A DNA stretch of 64,000 nucleotides from Halorussus limi (GTDB lineage Archaea > Halobacteriota > Halobacteria > Halobacteriales > Haladaptataceae). The stretch covers positions 62,001-126,000 of the forward strand of contig NZ_CP096662.1 of assembly GCF_023238205.1 (NCBI RefSeq). Direction: 5' to 3'. This document shows positions 32,321 through 40,842 of the stretch, piece after piece. The stretch's first letter is position 1; every line of letters starts with the position of its first letter. The notes under the pieces were generated by a model. It made no database searches and was not told where the DNA came from. It saw only the letters and a program-made list of their open reading frames with translations. The translations under genes were made by a program, and so were the position numbers.

Positions 32321-32687
32321 TAGTTCTCTGAACCCGTGCTGACGAAGAGCGTAGACCAGCAGTGGGTCGGTATCGCTTCACACGAACTGCGAGGGAACCG
32401 CTTGGAAGCGGATAGGCAAGGTTATGACGCTGCTGGTGGTCGGTAGTTGATTCTCTCGGTCGTTCGTCGAACGTGACGACTCCGTTCTCGGCGAGCGTCG
32501 GGGGACACGCGTTTACTACTTCGTAGGTGACGGTCACTTTGTCGGGTGTGACTGCATCCGTCTCTTGGTCGATGATGTGCTCGATAAAGGCATCAAGCGA
32601 TGCAGTTCTGTCGTCGGCGTCCGCTAGGTAGTCGATGAGTGTCTGCGACCATTTATCTGCATGGAATTCGCGGTCGAATGCGGGCAT
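32310..32687 (-). CDS. Possible DUF7344-like protein, degenerate
   Basis: From ATG 32687 the protein is about 125 residues. It has D-Y-L-A-D-A-D-D-R-T and C-P-P-T-L-A-E-N-G-V-V-T-F-D, which resembles the end of a DUF7344 winged helix. The start and the R-Y-R-R-type helix are unclear, so it may be decayed. It overlaps the end of the small gene on the other strand. Confidence 0.4.
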   Translation of the reverse strand: MPAFDREFHADKWSQTLIDYLADADDRTASLDAFIEHIIDQETDAVTPDKVTVTYEVVNACPPTLAENGVVTFDERPRESTTDHQQRHNLAYPLPSGSLAVRVKRYRPTAGLRSSSARVQRTITD

Positions 32688-33112
32688 TGGTGGGTGGTGG
32701 CTGTTGCGGAACGAGCGTACTGTGTGATGCGTCCCGCGCGCCAGCCACGCGAGGAGAACGAGGAGACTGTCTGTTCGTCCGGTATCCCGGCTCAAACGGC
32801 CCCTTCATGATCGGAGCACGAACGAATAGTGTGCAGTCGGGGTTCCGTCCCTCATCATTGCGCCAGAAACGAATATACCCGTGCTACTTTGCACCGTGTG
32901 ATGATTTGCCTCAATCTGGCCACCCAATTCTGCCGCGTCCTCAGACGCCCCGGTGACATCACTAGTCGAGAACGTCGGGAATGGCGACTCATTCGAGCGG
33001 TCAATAAATGGAGAGTATGAAAACGCAAATCGGCCGTATTCAGCATTGAAAACCCCCGTCCCGACGGGTATAGGCGGAATTATTATATTCTCTAGTCTTC
33101 TCTCTCTCTGTC
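32688..33112. other. Gene-free stretch
   Basis: No frame here has convincing family similarity. The last 50 bases are AT-rich (TATTATATTCT) and probably contain the promoter of the gene at 33113. Confidence 0.5.
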
Positions 33113-33562
33113 ATGGCAGGTGAACCCGACTCCGACGAGGTAGTAACATCCGATGCCTCCGCGTCACCGGAAACGCAACTGCCGCCGCTGGACATTTTGG
33201 AGATAGAGCCGGTGTACGAGGTATTGGCGCACTCCCGACGGCGCTACCTATGCTACACGCTTCTCGAAGACACCGAATGGTCGCTGACTGACTTGGCGAC
33301 GAAAATCGCCGCGTGGGAGAACGACGTTCCTGAACACACCGTAACAGAAGACCAGCGTGAAGAGGTGTACGCCTCGCTATACCACGCCCACGTCCCGAAA
33401 CTGGTTGACGAAGGCGTGATTACGTTCGATGAAGCAACCGAGACGATCACGACCGCCAGACACGCCGACCAAGTGTTGACCGCCCTTAAAGGGATAGGTG
33501 CCAGCCTCGACTCGGAGCAGGAAACGCACGCCCAGAGTGACATGGATGAGCAAGAGGGCTGA
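33113..33562 (+). CDS. DUF7344-type winged-helix regulator
   Basis: The 149-residue protein has V-Y-E-V-L-A-H-S-R-R-R-Y-L-C-Y and H-A-H-V-P-K-L-V-D-E-G-V-I-T-F-D, the DUF7344 pattern, with an acidic tail. The HalOD1 gene begins 10 nt after its stop. This is the clearest intact DUF7344 + HalOD1 operon in the window. Confidence 0.78.
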   Translation: MAGEPDSDEVVTSDASASPETQLPPLDILEIEPVYEVLAHSRRRYLCYTLLEDTEWSLTDLATKIAAWENDVPEHTVTEDQREEVYASLYHAHVPKLVDEGVITFDEATETITTARHADQVLTALKGIGASLDSEQETHAQSDMDEQEG

Positions 33563-33572
33563 CGAGAGTACG

Positions 33573-33908
33573 ATGGCAGAAGACGACCTGACCAGCAGTG
33601 CCAATACGCACGGGACGCAGGTAGCACAGCGGCAATACGAACACAATGGCCAGGGGGAACTCACGACCGCAATCATCTACGCCATCGCAGAGGCCGACGG
33701 CGTCTCTCTGAGCGAGGTGAAATCGCCACCGCTGTACGACTCCGTGGACGTACCAGCGATCGAAAAGGCGTTCTTCGGGCCGAACGGAGCCGGGGATTCT
33801 CGGCAGGGCGTAGGGACTGTCGAGTTTCAGTACTCCGACTACCTCGTGAAAGTCCAGAGCGACGGATGGATACGGGTGTACGAGCCGACCGAAGCAGACC
33901 ACTCGTAG
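33573..33908 (+). CDS. HalOD1 protein paired with DUF7344
   Basis: This 111-residue protein has L-T-T-A-I-I-Y-A-I-A-E-A-D-G-V, P-P-L-Y-D-S-V-D-V-P-A-I-E-K-A-F and V-E-F-Q-Y-S-D-Y-L-V-K-V, matching HalOD1. ATG 33573 was chosen because the earlier frame overlaps the upstream gene. It probably supplies sensing or partner-binding to the DUF7344 protein. Confidence 0.75.
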   Translation: MAEDDLTSSANTHGTQVAQRQYEHNGQGELTTAIIYAIAEADGVSLSEVKSPPLYDSVDVPAIEKAFFGPNGAGDSRQGVGTVEFQYSDYLVKVQSDGWIRVYEPTEADHS

Positions 33909-34114
33909 AACGTCACTTCGGAGCCACTGCGTCCTCACACGCCGGATACTCGGCCGGCCACGGTGTTTGCGAGGCAATCTTTTACTCGTCGTCGTTCCTC
34001 GTTGGCTTCGCTTGCGGATGCTCGCGCGGTCAGCACTAGGCCTGTGCCGAACGGCCGACATCTCATCGTTACTGGCCGGTGCAACCGATCTTTTTCCGGC
34101 AAGGATTCCGCGCG

Positions 34115-35057
34115 AGACACGCGCTATATTCAGCAGTCCTTTCGTCTCGGAATCACGGACATCCGCCGTCCTCGTGTGAAACATCGAGGCTTCGCTCCAG
34201 ATTGTGAACGAGGCACTTGATAACGAGTTCGCGGAACTGCTTCCACCAGCGGCGTGACCGGACGAATGCTCCGAATTTCTGTTTGATCGCCGCGTTGACT
34301 GTCTCGTTCATGTTCCGCCTTCGGTAGAGATCGCTGTCCAACCGTGCATTCCATGCCTTGTGGAGTGAGGTGAACTCACGATGCTTGATGAGTGGTCGAA
34401 TATCGTGATTCCAGGTGACCTGCCGGAGCGTCTGGTCATCATATCCCTTGTCACCAGCCAGGATTGCGATGGATGCTGCGTTCCGTTTCACCACCTGTGG
34501 CGCAATCTGTGTATCGAGTTTTCGTGTCGTCGTTACGTGAATATCGAGAACGGCGTTGGTCGCTGTATCAACCAACAGCGTTGTCTTCAACTGCCGAATG
34601 GTGAGGTTCGTTCGCTTCGTGTAGTGAGTTGAGGCATGCGCTCGCTCAAACCCGGACGCATCGATGCTGGTGACACCGTTCAGTGGCAAGTCAGCAAGCG
34701 AGATATTCAGTAACACTCGCCAGACAGCCATCTCCAAGCGGTCGAAAGCTTTGCAGAGTGTCGATGGTGCAGGGATCGAATCGAGATCGAGGGCGTCACG
34801 GATGCGGGGCATCTCGATGAGTTCGTCAACGAGGTCGCGGTACGTGGTCGTCTTCTTCACTTTGAGACAGAGGAGGACAACGTGTTGTCGGAGCGTGAAC
34901 CGCTTCCGTGAATAGCGACTCGAAAACCGTGCCACAGCACGACGAGCCACTACCATAGCCCGTTCAACGAATCGAAGAAGCCGTGACTTCGGGAGAGCAT
35001 CCATCTCCTCTCTATCTACTCACCTGTCGTGTTTGTCAGCAAGGGTTTCAACAAGGC
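34115..35057 (-). mobile_element. IS5-family insertion sequence
   Basis: It holds one DDE transposase gene. Its right end carries GGGTTTCAACAAGGC near 35044-35058, which matches 12 of 15 positions of the end-like repeats at 35742, 36390 and 37066. The left end near 34115-34140 is less clear. No target duplication could be fixed. Confidence 0.6.
34153..35004 (-). CDS. IS5-family DDE transposase
   Basis: This 283-residue transposase has S-I-D-A-S-G-F (first Asp), A-G-D-K-G-Y-D-D (second Asp) and R-R-N-M-N-E-T-V-N-A-A-I-K (Glu), the DDE triad of IS5-type enzymes. The length is normal and no frameshift is seen, so it may be active. Confidence 0.88.
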   Translation of the reverse strand: MDALPKSRLLRFVERAMVVARRAVARFSSRYSRKRFTLRQHVVLLCLKVKKTTTYRDLVDELIEMPRIRDALDLDSIPAPSTLCKAFDRLEMAVWRVLLNISLADLPLNGVTSIDASGFERAHASTHYTKRTNLTIRQLKTTLLVDTATNAVLDIHVTTTRKLDTQIAPQVVKRNAASIAILAGDKGYDDQTLRQVTWNHDIRPLIKHREFTSLHKAWNARLDSDLYRRRNMNETVNAAIKQKFGAFVRSRRWWKQFRELVIKCLVHNLERSLDVSHEDGGCP

Positions 35058-35072
35058 GAGAGGAACCAAGTA

Positions 35073-35288
35073 TCAGCCGTCTTGGTTCTTTTCTTCACAC
35101 GAATACTTTTCACCGAAGTAAGGACCTTTACGAACTACATTGTCCTCTCTGTTCCAACTGACTAACCCAATATCCTCTAATTGCTCAAGGGAGTAGTCTC
35201 TGAGTTCGAGGCGGAGTTTCGCTACGTCTTCGTCGGCAGAAACAGGGTCGTCTCGGAATAGATCATTGGATCTGTTGTGTGAAGTCAT
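35073..35288 (-). CDS. Half-domain DUF7344-like small protein
   Basis: The 71-residue protein contains S-A-D-E-D-V-A-K-L-R-L-E-L and L-E-D-I-G-L-V-S-W-N-R-E, nearly the same as 18192-18392. It starts at ATG 35288. The two short copies, both lacking the N-terminal helices, suggest a distinct small family. It lies beside an IS5 element, so truncation by insertion is also possible. Confidence 0.6.
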   Translation of the reverse strand: MTSHNRSNDLFRDDPVSADEDVAKLRLELRDYSLEQLEDIGLVSWNREDNVVRKGPYFGEKYSCEEKNQDG

Positions 35289-35457
35289 TGGCTTAACATA
35301 GAGAGGCCGTATGCACTGATAAATGCTTGCGAATCTTACTCTCACCCATACTTTTGATTAACTGAGATACAGTCAAATAGTCGCTCATTCGCACAAAATC
35401 GACCAATACAACCACTCAACAGCACAGCATGAGCTGATAGAAATTAATTCGGGTGTG

Positions 35458-35628
35458 CTACGATTGTAGTAGGAAGAACATGATTTCCACGTCTGGAATA
35501 TCGGGGTCATCATGATAAAGCGGATACGCACCACTCTCTATCTCAACACCGTTTTCATGTGCCTGTAGGATAGCTTCATCCAGAGTGTGACTGAGTTCTT
35601 CCTTCGTTGTTGGTCCAGATGTATTCAT
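35458..35628 (-). CDS. Small hypothetical protein
   Basis: This 56-residue acidic protein (M-N-T-S-G-P-T-T-K-E-E-L, ending V-E-I-M-F-F-L-L-Q-S) matches no family I know. The start follows an AT-rich region. Coding status is uncertain. Confidence 0.45.
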   Translation of the reverse strand: MNTSGPTTKEELSHTLDEAILQAHENGVEIESGAYPLYHDDPDIPDVEIMFFLLQS

Positions 35629-35690
35629 TATTAGCCCTACGTGGCAAAGACGGATAATCACACTGCATGGTTCACAAGGGTACGCTATAT

Positions 35691-35757
35691 TTGCAGTCTT
35701 CCTCGACCGGCTGATTTAGACGAGATATGTCTGAAGGATAGGATTTCAACAGAGCCA
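35691..35757 (+). repeat. IS-end repeat R1
   Basis: This stretch of about 67 nt ends in GGATTTCAACAGAGCC and is similar to R2 at 36339-36405 in the same orientation. The last 16 bases look like the terminal repeat of an IS5-type element. Confidence 0.55.
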
Positions 35758-35857
35758 TTTGGTCAGGAGTTGCGTCTGTGCCCGGTTATACCGTCTGATT
35801 TCTACTACCTGCGCAGGGGCAGAAGCTTGTAGTCGTGAGAAGACGAATAAGAATATA

Positions 35858-36247
35858 ATGACAAAGATCGCATTCGCCTGCGTCGGAAACGCGGGTCGGA
35901 GCCAGATGGCGACAGCGTTCGCGGAACGAGAGCGTGACCGTCGTGGATTCCAAATTGACATCGTCACAGGAGGAACTGACCCCGCTGAGAGTGTCCATGA
36001 TGAAGTCATCGAGGCACTCCAAGAGAAAGGAATTACTATTAGCGACCACTCTCCACGCAGAATTACCGCAGAGGACGGTATGGATGCAAATTACATCGTG
36101 ACGATGGGTTGTTCCGTCGATCAATTCCGACCCAATGAGTGGAACGGTGAACATCGTGTTTGGTCACTAAATGCATCTGAGACGAGGGAGCAACGTGATG
36201 AAATTGAACAACGAGTCGCTCACCTATTCGATGAGATTGAGAATTGA
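35858..36247 (+). CDS. arsC: Arsenate reductase / low-molecular-weight phosphatase family
   Basis: The 129-residue protein starts M-T-K-I-A-F-A-C-V-G-N-A-G-R-S-Q-M-A, the C-X5-R-S loop of LMW protein tyrosine phosphatases and thioredoxin-type arsenate reductases. It could reduce arsenate to arsenite; no ars transporter is adjacent. It lies between direct repeats R1 and R2, so it may have been moved by an IS. ATG 35858 fits the family. Confidence 0.85.
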   Translation: MTKIAFACVGNAGRSQMATAFAERERDRRGFQIDIVTGGTDPAESVHDEVIEALQEKGITISDHSPRRITAEDGMDANYIVTMGCSVDQFRPNEWNGEHRVWSLNASETREQRDEIEQRVAHLFDEIEN

Positions 36248-36338
36248 GACGCACTTAACGTGGGATTCTGATTCGGATACAGAACGACGAATCGTATGGG
36301 AGTATCTCTACCGAGTCTCGAAGAATGTAGTGGCATAT

Positions 36339-36405
36339 TCGCAGCTCTCATCGACCGGCTGTTTCAGGCGAGAATATATCTGAAGAAGAGGATTTCAACA
36401 GAGCC
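36339..36405 (+). repeat. IS-end repeat R2
   Basis: Similar to R1 over about 67 nt, including ATCGACCGGCTG and the terminal GGATTTCAACAGAGCC. Same orientation as R1. Confidence 0.55.
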
Positions 36406-36523
36406 AATACGCTTAGTATCGACTATGAACAGGTTGACCAGGAGCCTGGGAAAGGCACCAATCTATGTTCTCTAGAGCTATGCAAGCGTTTATACGGTAG
36501 AAGAGCCATAATTTGGTTGACCA

Positions 36524-36628
36524 ATGAATCTTGACCAGACGGTTGACGAAGCGCTCGCGACGTACAATATGTCGCGCAGCGAGGAGGCCGAGGAAACGGG
36601 CCGAACAGTCGCCACGCTCCAAGACTAA
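36524..36628 (+). CDS. Small protein (34 residues), possibly a remnant
   Basis: M-N-L-D-Q-T-V-D-E-A-L-A-T-Y-N-M-S-R-S-E-E-A to L-Q-D then TAA. It has an AT-rich upstream region with GTTTATACG as a possible TATA box. It might be a small regulator or a cut gene. Confidence 0.4.
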   Translation: MNLDQTVDEALATYNMSRSEEAEETGRTVATLQD

Positions 36629-36637
36629 TAGAGCCAC

Positions 36638-36997
36638 TTAGTCGAGATCCCGGATCTTTTTCGCGAATTCTGCTTTCGAGAGTCCTTGCGTCTCTATAAG
36701 CTCCGGATAGCCAGCACGTTCGACAGCCTCCTCAACGAACGTTACCCAGAGATCCTCGTGCTTCTCCGCGTAGACGACTTTCGCCTCACTCGGGTACATA
36801 TCCAGCTCGTATTCAGTCAAGTCGATTTCGACTGCGTGTTTTCGTTCAAGCGTTCTCGCACCGAAGCTATGCAGATGTTTGAAGAGGACGTTTTTCCGCC
36901 GAACAGTCAACAGCCGTTTCGATTCGTTGATGTACTCATTCACCCATTCTCGCCAGTCGTAGGAATTTGAGTCGGTCTCTATGGAGGTCTCCGGCAT
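36638..36997 (-). CDS. Hypothetical protein next to IS remnants
   Basis: From ATG 36997 the protein is 119 residues, charged and helical (L-F-K-H-L-H-S-F-G-A-R-T-L). The frame is open further upstream into the R3 repeat, so an N-terminal part may come from the inserted DNA. I recognise no family. It converges on the small gene at 36524. Confidence 0.5.
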   Translation of the reverse strand: MPETSIETDSNSYDWREWVNEYINESKRLLTVRRKNVLFKHLHSFGARTLERKHAVEIDLTEYELDMYPSEAKVVYAEKHEDLWVTFVEEAVERAGYPELIETQGLSKAEFAKKIRDLD

Positions 36998-37065
36998 GGC
37001 GAAGTCCGGATTCAGGCGCCGGAGGTAGAACTGAATCAGCGCAACAGCGGTTCGATGGTTATGGC

Positions 37066-37110
37066 TGGCTCTGTTGAAATCCTCTTCTTCAGATATGTAT
37101 TCACGTGAAT
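37066..37110 (-). repeat. IS-end repeat R3 (inverted)
   Basis: GGCTCTGTTGAAATCC and the following bases are the reverse complement of the end of R2. It marks another IS end just beside the metal island. Confidence 0.55.
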
Positions 37111-38282
37111 CTACTGTACACATCAGATTCAGTAAGTCGGATCGCAAATCGACTGCCACTCCAGAGGAGGAGGAGGACGGCAGTCGCGAAAAAGAGCGCC
37201 CCGAGCGGCGATGCCGGATTGATGAAGGCCCAGTAGAGTGGACTCGCCGAGACGCCGAAGAACACGCTCGCGACCGCATACACCGCAGGTCCACAGCAGC
37301 AACAGGCCGTTGCGCCCGTCGTGGCGAGGCCACCGAGGATTCCACCCGACGACGACAGTTCCAAGCTACGTTGCCAGACCGCCGTCATCAACGATGCATT
37401 CAGCCCGATGAGCCCGACTAGCGTGCCGATGAGTAGTGCGGTTCCCACGGACATTGCTCCCGCGAGTGGGATCGAAGGAACGTAGAATTCGACGGCAGGC
37501 CAGACAACCAGCGGATTCGCAAAGCTCGCCGTCGTGAGGAACGCGGTCGTCGGGCCGTTTACCCCCTGCTCTGGATTCACGGTGAACAACCCCGCGGAGA
37601 ACAGGAAGAACACGCCGAACATCGCTGCGACGAGTCCACCCACCCGCCCGGAGAGCCCGTTAACTGCGTCACTCCGAACGACTGGCCAGATATCCATCCA
37701 CAGGATGTAACCAACGAGAAGCGGGACGACGACCACGAGCAGATAGCCAACCGGGTTCGTGTACCCGCTGTTCGGCATCAGGTTTGGATACCCCACCCAG
37801 ATACCGAGTGCCAGTCCGAGTACACTGTATTCGGGGCGAGTTGGCCACCGCCAGAGGCCGAGCAACAGGCTCCCCGACATGAGTAACCCAGTCATGCCCA
37901 CGGCGAGTGGGGGATACCACGCGTGGAGCGTTGGGGTGGTCCCGACGGGTTCGATTTGGATTTGGATGATGGCAATCGTCCCGAATAGCGCAACTCCGAG
38001 CCCAATCAGCACCCCGCTGAGAGTCTGTTTTGGATGGTCACTCCACACCCGTTGCCCGAGATACGCACTACCTCCCATACCCACACCCCCACCCAGGATC
38101 AGCACTAAAAACGCCCAGTGTGGGGTACTGGCGTGGGTACTGCCGCTATGGGCTGCTACCGGTTGCACGAACAGCAATGCGCCGGCGAAGACCAGCCCCC
38201 GAATCAGGAGACAATGATCCATCCACCGTGCTGTACGCTCATCATGGCTATCCGAACGAACAATCTGCTGTTGCGGAGTCAT
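37101..38282 (-). CDS. Multi-pass membrane protein with a Cys4 motif, possible mercury transporter
   Basis: This protein of about 394 residues has around ten membrane helices and a signal-like N-terminus. A helix near residue 330 contains T-G-A-T-A-C-C-C-C-G-P-A-V-Y, a cluster of cysteines like the paired Cys in MerT or MerC helices. It is the last gene of a minus-strand group with two small CC-containing membrane proteins and an ArsR regulator, opposite merA. Transport of mercury or another soft metal is inferred. ATG 38282 was chosen over 38327. Confidence 0.6.
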   Translation of the reverse strand: MTPQQQIVRSDSHDERTARWMDHCLLIRGLVFAGALLFVQPVAAHSGSTHASTPHWAFLVLILGGGVGMGGSAYLGQRVWSDHPKQTLSGVLIGLGVALFGTIAIIQIQIEPVGTTPTLHAWYPPLAVGMTGLLMSGSLLLGLWRWPTRPEYSVLGLALGIWVGYPNLMPNSGYTNPVGYLLVVVVPLLVGYILWMDIWPVVRSDAVNGLSGRVGGLVAAMFGVFFLFSAGLFTVNPEQGVNGPTTAFLTTASFANPLVVWPAVEFYVPSIPLAGAMSVGTALLIGTLVGLIGLNASLMTAVWQRSLELSSSGGILGGLATTGATACCCCGPAVYAVASVFFGVSASPLYWAFINPASPLGALFFATAVLLLLWSGSRFAIRLTESDVYSRFT

Positions 38283-38328
38283 TGATATAGGGTGAATATG
38301 GTGGCGTCTATCTGGAAGCCGAACCAAC

Positions 38329-38418
38329 TCATATGGAACATTGTGTTACCCCCACGCGTTCTGGAGGGCAGCATCCACCAGCAGAACCGTCTCCACAGAC
38401 CTGACACGTCCCGTCCCG
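38329..38418 (-). other. In-frame Cys-rich tail after the stop of the upstream gene
   Basis: Directly after the TGA at 38419-38421 the same frame continues for 29 codons: R-D-G-T-C-Q-V-C-G-D-G-S-A-G-G-C-C then P-P-E-R-V-G-V-T-Q-C-S-I and stop. Five Cys in 29 residues look like a metal-binding tail. The stop may be a nonsense mutation in a longer gene, or this is chance. Confidence 0.45.
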
Positions 38419-38661
38419 TCATTGTCGCTCTCTCCGGCGGAGAACTAGGCCGATGACGACTAGCGGCAGCGCAGTGACGAGTGCAGTCACGAGGATACCA
38501 CCGAGTCCACTTGCGGGACCGCTGACAGCAGTCGCGCCAGCAGCTGTCCCACCGGCGACTGCGGCCCCGCCTGCGAGGGCCGCAGTACCGATACAACAGA
38601 GACTGAGTGCGCCCGCTAGTCCGAGGAGCCCCCACGGCGACCCATCAGCCGAGAAGCCCAT
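38419..38661 (-). CDS. Small CC-motif membrane protein, MerT/MerC-like
   Basis: The 80-residue protein has two membrane helices; the first holds L-S-L-C-C-I-G-T-A-A-L. A Cys pair in the first helix is the mark of mercury uptake proteins such as MerT, MerC and MerF. It overlaps the upstream gene by 17 nt. A possible Cys-rich continuation follows the stop. A role in passing Hg(II) to MerA is inferred from motif and context. Confidence 0.65.
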   Translation of the reverse strand: MGFSADGSPWGLLGLAGALSLCCIGTAALAGGAAVAGGTAAGATAVSGPASGLGGILVTALVTALPLVVIGLVLRRRERQ

Positions 38662-38881
38662 CGTTCACCTCCCCGATGTGGTGATAGCCGGCGGCGAGTC
38701 CCAGCGCGACCAACCCGCCCAGGCCGACAACCGCTAGATACGTCAGCCCGGTCGAGAGGCCGATTGTGGCCGCAAGGCCACCGAGCACCACCGCCCCACC
38801 GAGCAGTTCGAGGCCGAGACAGCACGCGACGAGGCCACCGACCCCCGCATACGGGAGCCACGAATCAGCGTCACCGCTCAT
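38645..38881 (-). CDS. Small CC-motif membrane protein, MerT/MerC-like
   Basis: The 78-residue protein has two or three membrane helices, the first with G-L-V-A-C-C-L-G-L-E-L-L. Start at ATG 38881 overlaps the stop of the ArsR gene by 11 nt, and its end overlaps the next gene. This is a compact operon of regulator plus metal-uptake proteins. Family assignment rests on the CC motif and the merA neighbour. Confidence 0.65.
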   Translation of the reverse strand: MSGDADSWLPYAGVGGLVACCLGLELLGGAVVLGGLAATIGLSTGLTYLAVVGLGGLVALGLAAGYHHIGEVNDGLLG

Positions 38882-39236
38882 CGGTTTCTGCCTCGGTAAC
38901 GACTTCGCACCCGAGAACACTCTCGATATTCTGGCGAATACAATCATCGGCCAGTGAGAGCATCTCGACGGCTTCTGGCCGGCTCACCTCATAGTACTTC
39001 TTGCGGCCGTCGCGTTCCGCATCGACGAGCTGGCAGTTCTTCAGACACTGGAGGTGATGCGAAACCAGATTCGTCCCGAGCCCGGTGCGGTCGCACAGTT
39101 CGCTGACGTTGAGCGGTTCGTCTGACTCAACGAGTGTCTGGAAAATGCGGAGTCTGGTCGGATCCCCCAGCGCGCTGAAGATGTTTGCACGCGCCTCGTT
39201 TACGTCGTCGTTCGATTGGAGGAGATTGATGCTCAT
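38871..39236 (-). CDS. ArsR-family metal-sensing repressor of the mer region
   Basis: The 121-residue protein is a clear ArsR winged helix: A-L-G-D-P-T-R-L-R-I-F-Q-T-L, V-S-E-L-C-D-R-T-G-L, L-V-S-H-H-L-Q-C-L. Cys residues in S-E-L-C-D, H-L-Q-C-L-K-N-C and D-D-C could bind a soft metal. It starts the minus-strand operon and is divergent from merA. An inverted repeat over its promoter (39241-39264) is the likely operator. Confidence 0.85.
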   Translation of the reverse strand: MSINLLQSNDDVNEARANIFSALGDPTRLRIFQTLVESDEPLNVSELCDRTGLGTNLVSHHLQCLKNCQLVDAERDGRKKYYEVSRPEAVEMLSLADDCIRQNIESVLGCEVVTEAETDER

Positions 39237-39240
39237 TACA

Positions 39241-39264
39241 ATAACCAAACTCTCATTTGATTAT
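39241..39264. promoter_or_regulatory. Probable ArsR operator
   Basis: ATAACCAAAC and ATTTGATTAT are inverted (8 of 10 pairs) with a 4-bp TCTC spacer, overlapping the TATA-like region of the ArsR gene (start 39236). Position and shape fit autoregulation. Confidence 0.55.
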
Positions 39265-39354
39265 AGTCCTTCCGGAAAATAGAGGACACGGAACGGCTAT
39301 TGTGAGCGTTGAGAGAAGAACATTAAAGGCTCAAACGACACAACGAGTATTAGA

Positions 39355-40812
39355 ATGTCTGTGTTGCCTGATTATGATCTCGTGATTCTCGGCGGTGGGA
39401 CAGCCGCGTTCGCTGCCATCACCGAAGCAAGTGGCCGAGGACTCTCGACGGCTATGGTGAATACAGGGTTACCGCTCGGCGGCACCTGCGTGAACGTCGG
39501 CTGTGTCCCCAGCAAGCATCTGCTCGCGGTAGGCGACCAGGCAGCCACTCCACAGGAGAACCCATTCAAGGCGGTCCAGTACAGCGACGGCGAACCGACC
39601 GTCGACTGGGAAGCCGCGCTGGACGGCACCGACGAACTCGTTGAACGGTTCCGGCAGGAAAACTACGTCGACGTCGCCGAGCACTTCGAGACCGACATCT
39701 ACGAGGGCTACGGCCAGCTGGTCGACGACACGACCATCGAGGTCGTCGACGGCGCCGACGAGGGCGCCCGGATCACCGGGGAGAAGGCACTCGTTGCGAC
39801 CGGCAGTTCACCGTGGGCGCCACCCATCGACGGCCTCAACGACGTCTACTACTACACGAGTGAAACCATCCTCGAGGAACGGAACCTCCCCGAGAGTATC
39901 GTGATGCTCGGTGGCGGTTACATCGCGTTGGAGTGGGGCCAGATCCTCCACCGCGTCGGTGTCGACGTGACCATCCTCCAGCGCTCCGACCGCGTTCTCT
40001 CGGGGATGGAAGGGCAACTCGGTCGCGAGATGCAGCGTGCGTTCGAGGACCAAGGCATCGAAGTAATCACCGGCAACGACTTCCAGCGCGTTCGCGCACC
40101 GGCTGGCGACGGTGGAGCCGAAGCGATGCAATCAGGCGTCGCCGTCGAAACAACCGTCGACGGCACCGAGCAGACAGTTACCGGCGACGCGCTGTTCGTC
40201 GCGGCCGGCGTCCAGCCGAATAGCGAGGGCATCGGCCTGGAGACGGTGGGGGTCGAAACGAACGACGACGGCACGATCCACGTCGACGAGCAGTTCCAAA
40301 CGACGAACCCGGACGTGTACGCCGCCGGCGATGTGATCGGTGAGCCTGAACTGGAGACGGTCGCCGCCAAGGAAGGCAACCACGCCGTCAAGAACGCGTT
40401 CGGCAACGAGGGCGTCAGCATCGACTACAGTGCGGTTCCGGCAGTCGTGTTCACCGATCCCGAAGTCGCTGCGGTCGGGACGACCGAACTGGAGTACATG
40501 ACCGAGCACGGGACCTGTTCGTGCCGCACTATCCAGATGGCGGACGTCCCGCGGGCGAAAGCCGTCAAGAACATTGACGGCCTCGTCCAGGTCGTCAAAC
40601 ACCACGAGACCGACGAGATCGTCGGCGTCCACATGGTTGGTCCACGTGCCGCCGACATGATCATGGAAGCGACGCTCGCCGTGAAGTTCGGCCTGACCGT
40701 CGACGGCATCATCGACACTGTCCACCCATTCCCCACGTTCAGCGAGGCGTTCAAACACGCCTGCCAGGCGTTCCGCCGGGACACCTCGACGATGAGCTGC
40801 TGTGTCGAATAG
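39355..40812 (+). CDS. merA: Mercuric reductase MerA
   Basis: The 485-residue flavoprotein has the FAD loop L-G-G-G-T-A-A-F-A, redox pair C45/C50 in G-G-T-C-V-N-V-G-C-V-P-S-K, and the C-terminal vicinal pair C482-C483 that marks MerA. It reduces Hg(II) to Hg(0) with NADPH. It lacks the N-terminal HMA domain present in many MerAs. Divergent ArsR and CC-motif membrane genes complete a mer-type unit. Confidence 0.93.
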   Translation: MSVLPDYDLVILGGGTAAFAAITEASGRGLSTAMVNTGLPLGGTCVNVGCVPSKHLLAVGDQAATPQENPFKAVQYSDGEPTVDWEAALDGTDELVERFRQENYVDVAEHFETDIYEGYGQLVDDTTIEVVDGADEGARITGEKALVATGSSPWAPPIDGLNDVYYYTSETILEERNLPESIVMLGGGYIALEWGQILHRVGVDVTILQRSDRVLSGMEGQLGREMQRAFEDQGIEVITGNDFQRVRAPAGDGGAEAMQSGVAVETTVDGTEQTVTGDALFVAAGVQPNSEGIGLETVGVETNDDGTIHVDEQFQTTNPDVYAAGDVIGEPELETVAAKEGNHAVKNAFGNEGVSIDYSAVPAVVFTDPEVAAVGTTELEYMTEHGTCSCRTIQMADVPRAKAVKNIDGLVQVVKHHETDEIVGVHMVGPRAADMIMEATLAVKFGLTVDGIIDTVHPFPTFSEAFKHACQAFRRDTSTMSCCVE

Positions 40813-40842
40813 AACCGCCATTCCACCAACACTATCCAACTT

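Noticed and set aside
38329-38418. TGA decoded as selenocysteine
   Set aside because: Selenocysteine is not known in haloarchaea and no SECIS-like element was sought or seen; a nonsense change is simpler.
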